Part shown: one piece after another, positions 23,981 through 36,175 of the stretch
Layout of the letters: each line of letters opens with the position of its first letter
Numbering within the stretch: position 1 is the first letter of the stretch
Assembly: GCF_964204645.1 (NCBI RefSeq)
Contig: NC_134027.1
Location: 12,884,485 to 12,948,484 of the forward strand
DNA from: Tubulanus polymorphus
Taxonomy: Eukaryota > Nemertea > Palaeonemertea > Tubulaniformes > Tubulanidae
DNA: 64,000 nucleotides
Direction: 5' to 3'
Translations under genes and position numbers: made by a program
Notes under the pieces: model-generated
What the model saw: the letters and a program-made list of their open reading frames with translations, nothing else
Databases searched by the model: none
What the model was told of the DNA's origin: nothing

Positions 23981-25779
23981 CCCTGACAGGGTCTTGACAC
24001 AAAAGGATTTTGACTCCAGTATCCTAGGTGATGTAAATTTTAAAAAAAAAACAAACAAGGGAGCCAACTCTCCGTCAGATGGGTCGATAGGTATGTCACT
24101 TCAACAGTTCGTTACTTCGTTATTGACAGTCGAATCCGCTTCAAGTAAGATTATTCTTAAAGATAACAAATTTCTGCGTTAGACCGAGTGGTTTAAGAAA
24201 GATTTGAGTGCCTTAAAGATTGTTAAATCGTGCGATTAATCCAAAACAAGAAAATTAATTTTAAATATAGCTGCAAAGCAGCGATAACGGGTTTTCTGGA
24301 TGCATGTGATCGAAAGGAAAAATTAATTACCGGGTATTCGATGGAAAAATAAAATGAGATGATTTGGATATTATCGGAGCAATCCTCTTTTTGGTTGAAT
24401 GTTCTAACCCCAGTATAGTCCCCCGTGATTTGGAAATTCTCGGAGCCCTCCTTTATTTACTTACTAAATGACGTCACAAACTGTTATTTCGCCGGTGCTT
24501 GTTGTCTAACAATTCAATTCAATTCTTTATTTACAGTAACCTAATAAGTAATTTTAAGTTTCAAATAGGATGGATAGTACATTAAGACAATCTGTTGGTT
24601 CAGAGAGACCGTTATTACAGTATCAATTTATACAATTCGTAATCTATACATGCCGAATCTGAATGAAGATGAATTCTATTTGACGAAATCGGCGGAAAAT
24701 ATATAATAATAATAATCAACAGAATTTCAAGAGGGTTTTCGACGAAAGTCAGAAAACCCTAATAACCGACACCTGCGATAATAATGTAGAATTTCTGGGA
24801 TAAGCTAATGTAGAATTGCAAATGTGAAATAGAAGTTTTAAGAAATTTGGGGAATTAAGAGATTTGGCGATTGCTTAGATGATACAGCCTGTCTTTGACT
24901 GCGGTAGTAGTGGTTTAATTTGTTGAAAATTGTCAATAAATGATAACTTGCGACCAACTTCATTCACTTATGCCTCTAAGCTGGTCTGCAACTAATGCCT
25001 CCATGGTTGAAGAAAGAGCTCTTCTGATGTCTGCTTCATCATGACTTCGAGCATATCGTGTAGCCAGCCGGCCCGGTCCCGGTTTGGCTGTCACTCGATA
25101 TCGAGTCTGGGTTGAAGTAAACATTGCCATTCAAAATAACTCGTCTATGTTATTCTGTATGAATTAGCAGTGTGTCATGTATGTTGTATTTTCTTATTTC
25201 AAAATTGTAACTTTATTGAATTTGGGAATTTTATCCCAGAATTTCAATGTAATAAGGATTAATAAAGAATTGAATTGTTACCAAATACACATGCCATCAG
25301 AGGATGCGGAGCCATATATGACAATTATGCTATATAAATTGCTAATCTCATGAAACCTGCATAGGCCTACCCCTAATACCGAACATATTTGAAACATTTG
25401 AAACCTAAAACATTTATAGGCCTATATTGAAATTATGATTTCACATTTTCATATTGACCGCTTCTAGCTGCTGATGAAATTGATGCCGGCCCTACACAGA
25501 TTGTAGATAGCTTTGCCATTCCGCCAGCATCCCCCATGTCAAGGTCTGACTTTTATATCGCACTTCCGCACCGACATTTAACCGAATAATCCAATTTACT
25601 TATCATTTCAATTTATGCCTGCCGCTTCTGATATAATCATATATCCTTTAGGCTACTATTACAATACGTCTTCTCATGATATTCAATGCAATATAACACT
25701 TCGACGTTCAAACAGAGCTCATTATATAATCACAGGGAGCCATTCTACAACTTTGTCAATAATATATTGCCAAATAGCT
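23981..25779. other. repeat tails, no gene
   Basis: CAATTCAATTCAATTCTTTATTTACAG variants at 24,510-24,545 look like the 3' terminus of a minus-strand LINE. AATAAAGAATTGAATTG at 25,260-25,277 looks like the terminus of a plus-strand LINE. No coding part of either is visible here. Confidence 0.45.
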
Positions 25780-25974
25780 TGTATGTATACACATAGACCT
25801 GTGACGTTTTGCACATCGATTTACATTTGTCGTTTGTAAAATGACGCTGAATGGTTAACATTGTTTAGGTTTCATATTGGTAACGTTTTTTAAGGCGTCA
25901 AAAAGTCGGCAGATTCAGAAGTGCTTAGAAGTTCAGGGTCCAATTTTTCCAAAAAGCCCTTGTTGGTAAAAATC

Positions 25975-26415
25975 GGTTTAGAATTGGAAGTGGTTATTTA
26001 GCCTGATCCGGTTATGGACTTTTAAAAGATATTTTGCCGGATCCATATATTATATAACAACAAAATCTTTTTATTGGGTTCAGGGTTAGGGTTTCGATAG
26101 GGTTAGTGTCAAGAGGGTGAGAAAAGGGTCCCGTTTCACAACTAGGATAGGGTTGGGAGGCTACATGTAGTTAAAACTTGGTGGTTTAGTGGAGAGACGC
26201 TGCACTAGTAATTTGCTGGCCCCGGTTCGAGTCTCGCTTTATCCGCTCTTATTTTCTGAAACTCTGTTCTCCACACTTCCTTTGAATTTTCTAAGTCGCG
26301 ATGCTCTCTGAGTAAATCAGACAATTAGAGACGATATCCGGCAAAATATCCTACGGAGCCGGTGACGGGATCCGGCTAAATAACCACATCCTTTAGAATT
26401 ACTGGTCGAAAGCAC
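25975..26415. mobile_element. nested hairpin (MITE-like) element
   Basis: GTGGTTATTTAGCC...GATCCGG and ATATTTTGCCGGAT at 25,990-26,045 are repeated in inverted order at 26,335-26,393. Flanking TTTAGAATT is also inverted. It is about 430 bp with a tRNA-like segment inside the loop. Confidence 0.65.
26175..26242 (+). other. tRNA-like SINE head (Pol III A and B boxes)
   Basis: TGGTTTAGTGG at 26,182-26,192 fits the A-box pattern TRGYNNANNNG. GGTTCGAGTCT at 26,224-26,234 is one base from the B-box consensus. The spacing is that of tRNA genes. The cloverleaf is not convincingly closed, so I call it tRNA-derived rather than a tRNA gene. Confidence 0.55.
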
Positions 26416-28012
26416 TTTTTTTTTTTCTTCAAAAATCATGGTCATTTTTACTTCCAGGCGATTTTGCCGATTTTATCGGATAAATCGATGATTAACGATC
26501 TAAAGGCACTTAGGCCTAAATCTTTCTCAAACCACTCGGTCCAACGCAGAAATTCGCTATCTTTTGTTTAAGAATAATCTTACCTGTGAAGTGGATCGGA
26601 TTATTGATAACGAAAGAACTGTTGAAGTGACATATAGGCTACCTATCAACCCACCTGACGGAGAGAATACTTTCGCGTCAAGTCCCTGAGGCCTACCTTG
26701 TTTATTAATATACAGGGGTACTCCGGTTGGTCAATTGATTTTATTCATTGAAGTGTTACTTTTTTCAACCGTGTTTTGGTCCTTGTCATCCCTAACATTG
26801 GTATAAGCCCATCCAATTAAAAAACCTAACCACCAACGATTAGGCCTAGGTAACTAACTAAGTTCACCCCCAAACTTCAAATACGAGCCCCTGTGGGTGA
26901 GAAGAGGTGAGAGAGTTGTGCCAGCCAGAAAGTTGGGACAGTCACGTGACATTCTGATGATGTCATCACATTTAAAACTTCAACATGTAAAGTTCACATA
27001 TTCACAGACCAATATCAATTGTCAGATTATGCTTCATACGAAATTAATAACTTAGCCTATAAAGATAAATTATGATCACATATATAATGCATAGACAAAA
27101 AATGCATTTGAATGTAAGTTATTCTCAAATATTTTTCGTATCATAGTTTCCATCTTAGCTTCAGGAACGCGTTCAGTCAAATAAGAAGCATTAGGCCTAA
27201 GTCACGTGACTGTCCCAACTTTCTGGCTGGCACGACTTGAACTGCGTTTCAATTCAATCCCTTAAGATTTTATATAGAAAAGCGTTGCGAACGTCTGATA
27301 ATGATCCTTAACGACCAATTTTTTATCGGAACTTTATAGCGGATAAATATCCGTGATATTTTGAATTTATTCGCAGTTCATATTTAGCACCATTCTCGCG
27401 AGATTATCAACAACCCGGAAATAAAATCCAGGCTCATCGCCAAACCCCTGTGCACTAACCCTATCGAAACCTTAACCCTAAACCCAATATAATGATTTTT
27501 TTTTTATAGACGGTAAAATAGCGGAAGTAGGCCTAAATATTTTACCGTATACCGGTTAAATATGCACTTGATCGAAATAATAACCTAAAAATAGTACATG
27601 AGAAAGGCCTAACTCGACTGCTTTGATCTTACCCAATAGATAAAATGACACGATGATTAACAGTTGGCAATAAACACTAACAGGTAAAAGTCGACCATGT
27701 GTGGTGACGCAATACACGACTTTTCTACCGTTCTCTGCAGTCGGGAACCGGTCATGTAAGGTTCCGTACACACGCAAATACGGTACACGAAGAATGTGAA
27801 GTCCCAAACTCGCAAATTGTTACCGAGCGAAACGACGAATATATATAACTCACGAGGGCTCCGCAGTTTAATCGTTGGTGGTAAGCTTTTTTGACGCCTT
27901 ATAAAACGTTACCATTATGAAACCTGAGCAATGTTAACCATCAGGGTCATTTTACAAATCACAACCGTAAATCGATCTGCAAAACGTCACAGGTCTATGT
28001 TTACATATACAA

Positions 28013-28330
28013 TTTCAATGCAATTCAATAACTTTATTGTTCCTTAATGTTACATAACATCATTGGTAGAAGTACAATAAAGCAATACACAGCACAAAAA
28101 TATAGAAAGTGTAATACAAAGAACACAACAAACAAACAAACAAAAACGAGCACAAGAAGAGACCGGTAGGGTATATACATACAATGCAATTAGACTGGTT
28201 GCGGGTCTCTACCTTCAGTCAGAGACCGGCAGACTGGTCGCCTGTCCAATTCTGCGCCACCTGCATTCGCAGTCAGAATAGGACAGGTTTAACAGGTTTT
28301 AATATAACAATACAGAATTAAACCTAACTC
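28013..28330. other. LINE-like tail and 5' flank of the following LINE
   Basis: CAATTCAATAACTTTATTGTTCC at 28,019 looks like a reversed LINE 3' terminus. AGAGACCGGYAG repeats occur at 28,158 and 28,221. No coding part was seen. Confidence 0.4.
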
Positions 28331-28401
28331 CGCTTCTCAACGATCAGGATCCAAATCTATCTCTAAATCTAAATAGTTCACCTTACTACGACCTTGAATC
28401 T

Positions 28402-29413
28402 TTGAATCTATCCTATCTTAATGATTCCGACTTCAATATCCTTAGCTGGAACTGTAATGGTATTCTAGGCAAACTAAACGAACTTCAAAATCTCCTAAAT
28501 ATACTTGAAACCAAAAATGAAATACTTTTTGATGCAATAGCCATACAAGAGACTAAACAAAACTCCACAACAGAATCACTAATAAATCTTCAAAACTACA
28601 ACTTCATATCAGATTGCAGAGACTCCCATGGAGGTGGGATAGGACTATTCCTTTCAAAAAACTTTCAGTATAAAGAATGCACACTCATTAACAAACCAAC
28701 AACAGACCAAAACACACACTTTCAATGGAAATTCATCAAAATATGGAAACATAATAAAAAGCACATACAAAAAATAATAGGAATTATCTACAAACCCCCA
28801 GCATCAAATTCACTTAACTTTCTTCAGGCTTTTGAAAATGAAATTGCTAAATTAAAATCCATCAACTCAGAAATACTTATTTGTGGTGACTTTAACATCG
28901 ATCTTATCAAATCAACTCAAAATCCACAAAGTTCCCGATTTTTTGAAATTATGACCACAAACTCATTGACTCCTTCCTCTTATCACGTTACCAACTAGGG
29001 TAACTCATCGAAGTGCACCTCTAATAGACAATATCTTCACCAATTCACACAACAACTATCACTCGGGTATCTTAACTACACCACTCTCGGATCATTTTTT
29101 CACATTCGCTTGCAGTCTATCCAAAAAACAAACAAATAATAGCAAGACCTCCAACACAAAACAGATAATCAACGAACAAGGAATGAAAAACATTTGTGAA
29201 AAACTAAGAACAACTTATTTCCAAGCACTCCTTCACGATGATGACACCCCAATTAACGATGCCTTTGAATCTTTCTCTTCGACTATTAATCATATTATTG
29301 GATCTGAAACAATAACCAAGAAATTCAAACACAATAAATACAACACACCCACAAATCCTTGGATAACGAAAGGTATAATTCAATCAATATACAACAAAGA
29401 CAAAAAAATATAA
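28402..29413 (+). pseudogene. LINE ORF2, apurinic endonuclease domain
   Basis: The domain opens with ILSWNCNGI (metal-binding Asn), followed by AIQETK (catalytic Glu), a GGIGLF block, IGIIYKPP and ICGDFNIDL (active-site Asp/Asn). The frame is lost near 28,995. It resumes with APLIDNIFTN and PLSDHFFTF, the SDH signature that ends APE domains, then reaches a stop at 29,413. It would nick target DNA to prime reverse transcription. The catalytic residues seen are intact. Confidence 0.85.
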
Positions 29414-29439
29414 ACATTTACTCTCGATAAAAAACCCTA

Positions 29440-31403
29440 CTCTTCAAATAGTTGAAAGAACAACTTTAAAATCTATAAAAATAAACTTAACTCTATTATC
29501 AGAGCAGCAAAAAAACAGCACTATCAAAAATCTTTAGAATCTGCAAATGGTAACATCAAAAACACATGGAAAATCTTAAAAGAAATAATCAACAAAACAA
29601 ACAACAAGCAAGACATCACACACTCATTCAAAATCAATAACACTGATACAGACGACCCAGCAGTAATCGCTAACTCTTTCAACAGTCACTTCAACAAGAT
29701 TGGCGAAACCTTGGCTAACAATTTACCTAAGCCCCAGTTTTCATCAGACTTTTACCTAAATAAAGTGCCCAAATCTAATTCAAATTTGTTCCTCTCACCA
29801 GTTTGTGAACAAGATGTCATAGAAGTTGTAAGGAATCTTAAACAAAAACACTCATCTGGCCAAGATAACATTTCAACGCATACATTAAAACAAATCATTA
29901 ACTATATCTCTTGTCCTCTCACACACCTTATCAATCAATCTCTCAAAACAGGGGTTTTTCCATATCATCTTAAAACAGCCAAAATAATTCCCCTACACAA
30001 AAATGATGAGAAGGATCTAGTTAAAAACTATCGACCAATATCGCTACTCAACTCTATATCAAAAATATACGAAAAACTCGTTCACCAAAAACTCTCAAAA
30101 TTCATTGAAAAACAAATATTCCCAAATCAATATGGTTTTCGACCAAACCACTCTACGGAACATGCCATTCTTGAACTTATCGACAGAATTACAAATTCCT
30201 TAGATAACCACAATTGGACCATTGGTATTTTTTTAGACCTCTCCAAAGCTTTCGACACCCTGAACCACAAAATTCTACTCAAAAAGCTTGAACATTACGG
30301 TATTCGAGGAACAGCCTTAAATTGGTTTTCCTCTTATCTTTCTGACAGGCAACACTACGTTTCATTTAATTCTTCAACCTCTTCAACACTCTTCACAAAT
30401 ATAGGCGTCCCCCAAGGCGCCATCCTTGGCCCACTCTTATTCCTCGTATACATCAATGACATCTACCGCGCGCTGTACTGACCATTTAAACTACATTCTA
30501 TTCGCAGACGACACAAATTGCATCTCATCTCATAAGAACCTCAACACTCTCGCACAAAATGTTAATACTGATCTCTTAAAATTAAATGACTGGCTTCTAG
30601 CCAACAGATTAACAACTAATCATACAAAAACTAAATACATTATATTTCATAACTACCAAAGAAAACCGTACTTGCATCACAATTTTCACATCAAATTAGG
30701 CGATACCGTTATAGAACGAGTAAAGCAAACAGACTTCCTAGGTCTAACGATACACGAAAATCTCAATTGGAAACCACACATCGAAAAAATACACAAAAAA
30801 ATCTCTCGGATCACTGGAATAATAAACAAAACCAAGAACATACTTGACTATCAACACCTTGTTACACTTTACTATACGCTCATATATCCTCACCTAACCT
30901 ACGGGCTACTAGCATGGGGTCACTCGCAACACAACAACAAATGCCTACTCGTCCAGAAGAAAATTGTCAGAATCATAACCAAATCAAATTATACCGCCCA
31001 CTCTGATCCTCTCTTCAAAAAGTTAAACATTCTCAAAATAAACGACATCCTCATACAAAAAACCACCATATTCATCCATCAAACTTTACTATTGTCACCA
31101 CATCATTTCAAAAACATCTTTACCATTGAAAAGCTTTCTCCCACTATCAACACCTACAAAAGCATTCAACATGATCACACATATTGTCTACCTCTAAATC
31201 AACCAAATACAAGCACTAAATCTTTCTCAAAAATTTTCTCAATTTGGGAAAACCTTCCCTTCTCAATGCAAATGCTGCACATGAATAAACATACTCTTAA
31301 ACGCCATTTTAAGTCACATCTCACCTCCAAATACAATACGAACATAATCTGCAACAACCCAACCTGTTACAATTGCTCCAAATTTGCCATTACATCAACT
31401 TAG
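29440..31403 (+). pseudogene. LINE ORF2, reverse transcriptase and C-terminal region
   Basis: RT fingers and palm are recognisable: KNYRPISLLNSISKIYEKL, NQYGFRPNHST, IFLDLSKAFDTLNHKIL (motif A), GVPQGAILGPLLFLVYINDI (motif B), then FADDTN (motif C) in the next frame. The frame shift is near 30,475, within the overlap of the two ORFs at 30,426-30,481. The thumb and C-terminus run to 31,403 and end in a CNNPTCYNCSKF cysteine cluster. The RT belongs to the Jockey superfamily by motif style. Confidence 0.88.
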
Positions 31404-31705
31404 CGTCTCATTATTATAACAATACAAGTATTCCCTAAACCATTCTACTGTACTTATAAATTCTCTCAAGCGCGAGCTCATCTGTTCCTTTTTTCTCTCT
31501 GTCTTCTTCTTTATTCTCTCTCTCTTTCATTGGGTGCCTGCGTTAGCGGCCTTTAAGGCTTTGCAAGGCCCACATGGAAAAGCGCGCTATAACATTTGTA
31601 ATTCTTTTTTTATTTTCTCGTTCTTTTTTTTAAAATTTGTTTAGCTTTCTTATGATTTGATTGTTCTGCTTTTCCGTGAAATAAATATTGAATTGAATTG
31701 GATTG

Positions 31706-32058
31706 AACCCGTCCGCCATCTTCTGCGGAATATACGGATCCAATCAGATTTCAGTATTTCATCACGTGAACAATGTAACATGGCGCCTCCAGAGTGTCTC
31801 GATTTACGTTCCATGGACCTCTTAAAAGTCGGTTTTTACATCAATGGAAGAAAGAAACTAGACCAAAACTATCAGGTAACGCTTCTGCGAGAAGCTGTAC
31901 TGCGTTTGGCCTCGAAGATATCGACATACAAGGCAGTATGTCTCCGTTACAGCACCATCAAAATCTACCCTGCTCAAAGGAACGGTCGTCAATCGACAAC
32001 AATACCAACGAACTTGAGATGGAATAACCAATTTCTTCTGGCTGACTTACTGGACTGA
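31706..32058 (+). CDS. possible host first exon, uncertain
   Basis: After the LINE tail, a CCGCCATCTTCTG (YY1-like) string and a CpG-containing 60 bp stretch precede an ATG in AACATGGCGCCTC near 31,779. The short frame MAPPECLDLRSMDLLKVGFY continues with basic residues to a GTAACG, which could be a donor at about 31,876. An ORF also stays open to 32,058. I recognise no family. It could be the promoter and first exon of a host gene interrupted by the element at 32.2 kb, or chance. Confidence 0.25.
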
Positions 32059-32446
32059 ACGGGCCATGCAGCAGAGGCCACGACACCGGCAATTTGTTTG
32101 TTCACTTAAGATGACTGATTGATTATGTTGAATGTGACACTAGATATTAGCAGTCAATTCAGTGTGGTGAAAATATTACTATTAGCCTATACGACAGGTA
32201 ACTTCACTACTACTGTCTGTCACACCTACTCTCCGTGCGACGTTTTGGTCCTTAATTTCGTTAATAATCGGTTTATCTGCATTTATTACGCATCAATTTG
32301 TTCAGTGAGGAATTTGCATTCAGAAATAAACAACAATTTTCACTAAAGTGGTTTTTGTTTTCATTTATGAGCGATAGTCTACTCAGCATACGCTCGCGTA
32401 ATGCTGAAAAACCCCATTTAGGTCTGTCTGCAGAGTTTCCAGAACT

Positions 32447-32475
32447 TGACATGACAGGTCTGACCTGTCATGTCA
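32447..32475. repeat. perfect 13-bp palindrome at inner TIR edge
   Basis: TGACATGACAGGT and ACCTGTCATGTCA are separated by CTG. Related copies occur at 36,430-36,475 in the right arm, and the ACCTGTCA half is present in each 191-bp repeat. It is a candidate binding site for an element-encoded protein. Confidence 0.75.
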
Positions 32476-32989
32476 GGTCCCGAAAAAACCCAAACTCATG
32501 ACAATATTTGACGAAACGGCGAAATATCTAGACATGTGCTAGACGAATGGAAGATCACTTTGAGTTGAATGAATATTCTGACCCGTCGTTAATATCGACA
32601 ATGATTCAACAATAACGATAAGGAAATTGTTCTGACAAATAATTCATTTGAAAGGTTGATTTATAAGAAGAAAATATTTATGTGTAAACTATGACTTATT
32701 TCTGTATTTAAGGGAAAAAAATAAGTTTTAATTTAGTAGATGAATTAATTAATGTAGAAGTAAGAGCACATTATAAGAGAATATTTTAGCTAGATGAATC
32801 GAGGTCTTAATATTTCGTTTCCGCAATAAGACACTGAAAATTATCTGCTCACTATCACAGTTCGGCAACACTCCTCACTGTCATCAGTCATGAAGTCTCA
32901 CTATTTATATTCATTGTCTTTATGATGTACATGTAAAAGAGCCGAATGCAATATAGAAACTGATTTTATTGAGACTGATTTTAAATCTA

Positions 32990-34745
32990 CTCATCAATTT
33001 AAAGCATGAAGTTTTTTTTTCAATTTATACCAGTTTTAATGCAGACCTGTCACCTCAGGTCCCGAGAAGCTCTGCAAAATGGCGCGAGCTACCGTGTGAG
33101 GTCTCACTTCATAATTATTGTTTTATAGTAACTTAAGATTAACTCTATCAATGGTTAGCAATTTATATTATACTTATTACTATATAAAGGTTATAAAAAG
33201 TAAAGTTTTTTCCATTTCATCAGTTTTAGTGCAGACCTGTCACAACAGGTCCCGAGAAGCTCTGCAAAATGGCGCGCGTTGCCGTGTGAGGTCTCGCTTC
33301 AAAATTATTGTTTTATAGTAACTTAAGATTACCTATATCCATGGTTAGCAATTTATATTATATTCATTGCTATAAAGAGACCATAAAAATTAAAGTTTTC
33401 CTTCATTTCATCAGTTTTAATGAAGACCTGTCACCACAGGTCTCGAGAAGCTCTGCAAAATGGCGCGCGTTGCCGTGTGAGGTCTCGCTTCAAAATTATT
33501 GTTTTATAGTAACTTAAGATTACCTATATCCATGGTTAGCAATTTATATTATATTCATTGCTATAAAGAGACCATAAAAATTAAAGTTTTCCTTCATTTC
33601 ATCAGTTTTAATGAAGACCTGTCACCACAGGTCTCGAGAAGCTCTGCAAAATGGCGCGAGCTGCCGTGTGAGGTCTCGCTTCAAAATTATTGTTTTATAT
33701 AGTAACTTAAGATTAACTCTATCTATGGTTAGCAATCTATATTATACTTATTACTATATAAAGGTTATAAAAAGTAAAGTTTTTTTCATTTTATCAGTTT
33801 TAATCCAGACCTGTCACCACAGGTCCCGAGAAGCTCTGCAAAATGGCGCGCGTTGCCGTGTGAGGTCTCGCTTCATAATTATTGTTTTATAGTAACTTAT
33901 GATTAACTATATCCATGTTTAGCAATCTATATTATACTCTTTACTATAAAGAGACCATAAAAATTAAAGTTTTCCTTCATTTCATCAGTTTTAATGCAGA
34001 CCTGTCACCACAGGTCCCGAGAAGCTCTGCAAAATGGCGCGAGCTGCCGTGTGAGGTCTCGCTTCAAAATTATTGTTTTATAGTAACTTAAGATTACCTA
34101 TATCCATGGTTAGCAATTTATATTATATTCATTACTATAAAGATACCATAAAAAGTGAAGTTTTTTTCCATTTCATCAGTTTTAATGCAGACCTGTCACC
34201 ACAGGTCTCGAGAAGCTCTGCAAAATGGCGCGAGCTGCCGTGTGAGGTCTCGCTTCATAATTATTGTTTTATGGCAACTTAAAATTAATTCTATCCATGG
34301 TTAGCAATTTATATTATACTCTTTACTATAAAGAGACCATAAAAATTAAAGTTTTCCTTTATTTCATCAGTTTTAATGCAGACCTGTCACCACAGGTCCC
34401 GAGAAGCTCTGCAAAATGGCGCGAGCTGCCGTGTGAGGTCTCGCTTCAAAATTATTGTTTTATAGTAACTTAAGATTACCTATATCCATGGTTAGCAATT
34501 TATATTATATTCATTACTATAAAGATACCATAAAAAGTGAAGTTTTTTTACATTTCATCAGTTTTAATGCAGACCTGTCACCACAGGTCTCGAGAAGCTC
34601 TGCAAAATGGCGCGAGCTGCCGTGTGAGGTCTCGCTTCAAAATTATATTTAGTTTTATAGTAACTTAAGATTAATTCTATCCATGGTTACCAATTTATAT
34701 TATACTCTTTACTATAAAGAGACCATAAAAATTAAAGTTTTCCTT
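32990..34745. repeat. tandem array of nine 191-bp units
   Basis: The string AGACCTGTCAC recurs starting at about 33,041, 33,231, 33,422, 33,613, 33,805, 33,996, 34,187, 34,378 and 34,569, a spacing of 190-192 bp. Each unit has GACCTGTCACCACAGGTC (7-bp arms around CACC), AAATGGCGCG, GTGTGAGGTCTCGCTTC and ATGGTTAGCAATTTATATTA. Short ORFs repeat with the period and are not genes. A short-period patch of GGCAAAxxT strings follows at 34,780-34,920. Confidence 0.92.
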
Positions 34746-35171
34746 CAAGTAGTATAGCTATAAGGGGGTTCTGGCACAGTAGGCAAACTAGGCAAACTTT
34801 TAGGCAAATTTGGCAAACATTTATGCAAATTGTGCAAACTTTTTATGCAAATCCGGCAAAGTTTTTGGCAAACATTTAGGTGAATCCGGCAAATCTGGCA
34901 AACGTTTAGGCAAAGTGACATGTGATTTCGGCAAACATTGGGTGATGTCGGCACACTTTCTGGGAAACTCGTTGGAATTCTGGATAAGGTTTTAGGTAGT
35001 ATTTTGTGTTATTTCCTTTTGTGATGTATTTATCGTTATTGTTTTATTTGCTTGAAATCAGCTGGTCACGTGAGGTGATTTTAAAATGTCTATTGTTTTA
35101 TTGATTTTCTGCGGTTTTCGCGGTAAAAAATCTATGAACTGAGTAATTAATCTCCAGATGTGGGTCAGATG

Positions 35172-35194
35172 TGACGTCATTTTAGGGTATATAA
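35172..35194 (+). promoter_or_regulatory. CRE and TATA box of the PC4-like gene
   Basis: TGACGTCA (35,172-35,179) is followed by TATATAA at 35,188-35,194, about 45 bp before the ATG at 35,237. A CRE closely followed by a TATA box is common in small animal-virus and transposon promoters. Confidence 0.6.
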
Positions 35195-35236
35195 CGTGGG
35201 ATCTTTAGGGGTTGGGTATCATTCCTTCGCTTGGCC

Positions 35237-35946
35237 ATGGATGACTTCAGTACTCCGCTCCTGACGAGAACTATGACGACTCCTAGTGCTCCGGCAAAGA
35301 GACCGCGTAAACTCAATTTTAAGAATTTAAAGTTGGATGTTGATATTACGAAAATTCAAGGTACGTGTGTGAAAATTTCTTTTTCCGGATTTATTTCGAG
35401 TTATGTTATGAAGTGATTTTTAATTTAGTTATTGTTTATTTAGATGTACAAAAGAATGACGTTTACGTGAAAACTGATGACGGTCATCGCTACTTGGGAA
35501 ATTTAATTTTCGCGAAGTCGACTGAATGGGAGGGTATCAAACGGATTGATATACGAGCGCATGAACTCAGTGATGATTTCAGGACCTATCCGATGAAACG
35601 TGGTATCAGCTTACATCTCCAGGAATGGGTTCATCTTGTGTGGAATAGGGAAGGAATAAATAGTGCGATCCAGTCATTTGTCAATAACAATACGGTGGAA
35701 CATTTCCAAGTTCACATTGGTAGGAACCGTTATGTAACTGTTTTCAAGCGTTTCAATAAGATAATCGTTGATATATGTTATTTCTGTTATGACACTAAGT
35801 CTGCGCGTAAAATCCACACGAAAACTGGGATAGAATTATCCGATAAACAGTGGGAAAAATTGTCGACTATTCCTTTCGCCAATTTCGAACCCGAGAAAGA
35901 TATACCATCGAGTGCATCTTACTCCGCAAACCACAGAACTCTTTGA
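35237..35946 (+). CDS. protein with two PC4/Sub1-like ssDNA-binding domains
   Basis: There are two exons, 35,237-35,360 and 35,444-35,946, with an 83-nt GT...TAG intron. The product is 208 residues. A basic N-terminus (KRPRKLNFK) is followed by a region around residues 47-122 with KRIDIRAHE and MKRGISLHLQEW. A second region, 128-185, has HIGRNRYVTVFKRFNKIIVD and HTKTGIELSDKQWEKL. Both match the PC4 pattern of a strand bearing a V/IDI motif followed by K-x-GI-x-L-x-x-x-W. PC4 domains bind single-stranded DNA as dimers; a fused pair could act as one. The last ~20 residues are antisense to the polymerase fragment and may be a rearrangement product. Function in the element is inferred. Confidence 0.6.
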
Positions 35947-36175
35947 TGGGGGAAGAATTGGTTTCATCCTTGAATTTGCCCAAAACCTTTTTGTTGTTGT
36001 CCGAAAACAACGGATGACCAGTGGGATAGGCTGAGAAGTCGAACTGGTCGGAAATCTCCGCCATATCCGCGTACAAATCGTCGGTGCGAATAGCGTATGT
36101 CAAGCTGTCCGTATCGGTGAAAAGGAGTTTGGCATTATCGCCATAAATTGCTTTAATTGTCCCGTAATGAAATTG
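35867..36175 (-). pseudogene. protein-primed DNA polymerase B fragment (motif C, intein-free)
   Basis: The open minus-strand frame from 36,175 reads AIYGDNAKLLFTDTDSL, which holds the catalytic motif C D-T-D-S (36,104-36,121). Then come FDFSAYPTGHPLFS, KKVLGKFKDE and EFCGLRSKMHSM, typical of the Polinton-type PolB C-terminus. It is cut upstream toward the right TIR and loses homology after about 35,918. GC content and codon use are higher than in the 55-60 kb polymerase, so it comes from a different lineage. Motif C here is continuous. Confidence 0.75.

Larger units (their letters stand above)
25780..28012. mobile_element. 2.2 kb fold-back element
   Basis: The outer arms 25,780-25,906 and 27,884-28,012 are inverted copies of about 125 bp (CATAGACCTGTGACGTTTTG, GGTTAACATTG, GGTTTCATAxTGGTAACGTT, AAGGCGTCAAAAA). 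Inner inverted pairs continue: TTGGGTTxAGGGTTAxGGTT at 26,077 against 27,460-27,490, and GCCAGCCAGAAAGTTGGGAC at 26,919 against 27,212. Thus most of the element can fold back on itself. No transposase frame is present. A smaller hairpin with a tRNA-like block is nested in the left half. Confidence 0.75.
28331..31705 (+). mobile_element. non-LTR retrotransposon (Jockey/CR1/L2-like LINE)
   Basis: One ORF2 is broken into several frames: an APE endonuclease, a linker, a reverse transcriptase, a C-terminal region and a 3' UTR. The end, AATAAATATTGAATTGAATTGG, is a short-repeat LINE tail. There is no poly(A). Base composition is A-rich on the coding strand, unlike the flanks. At least three frameshifts make it inactive. 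Confidence 0.85.

Noticed and set aside
32990-34745. CRISPR-like array or a family of eight tandem genes
   Set aside because: Units are 191 bp of full repeat with no short-repeat/unique-spacer structure, and the host is a eukaryote. The ~66-codon ORFs recur only because the repeat does.
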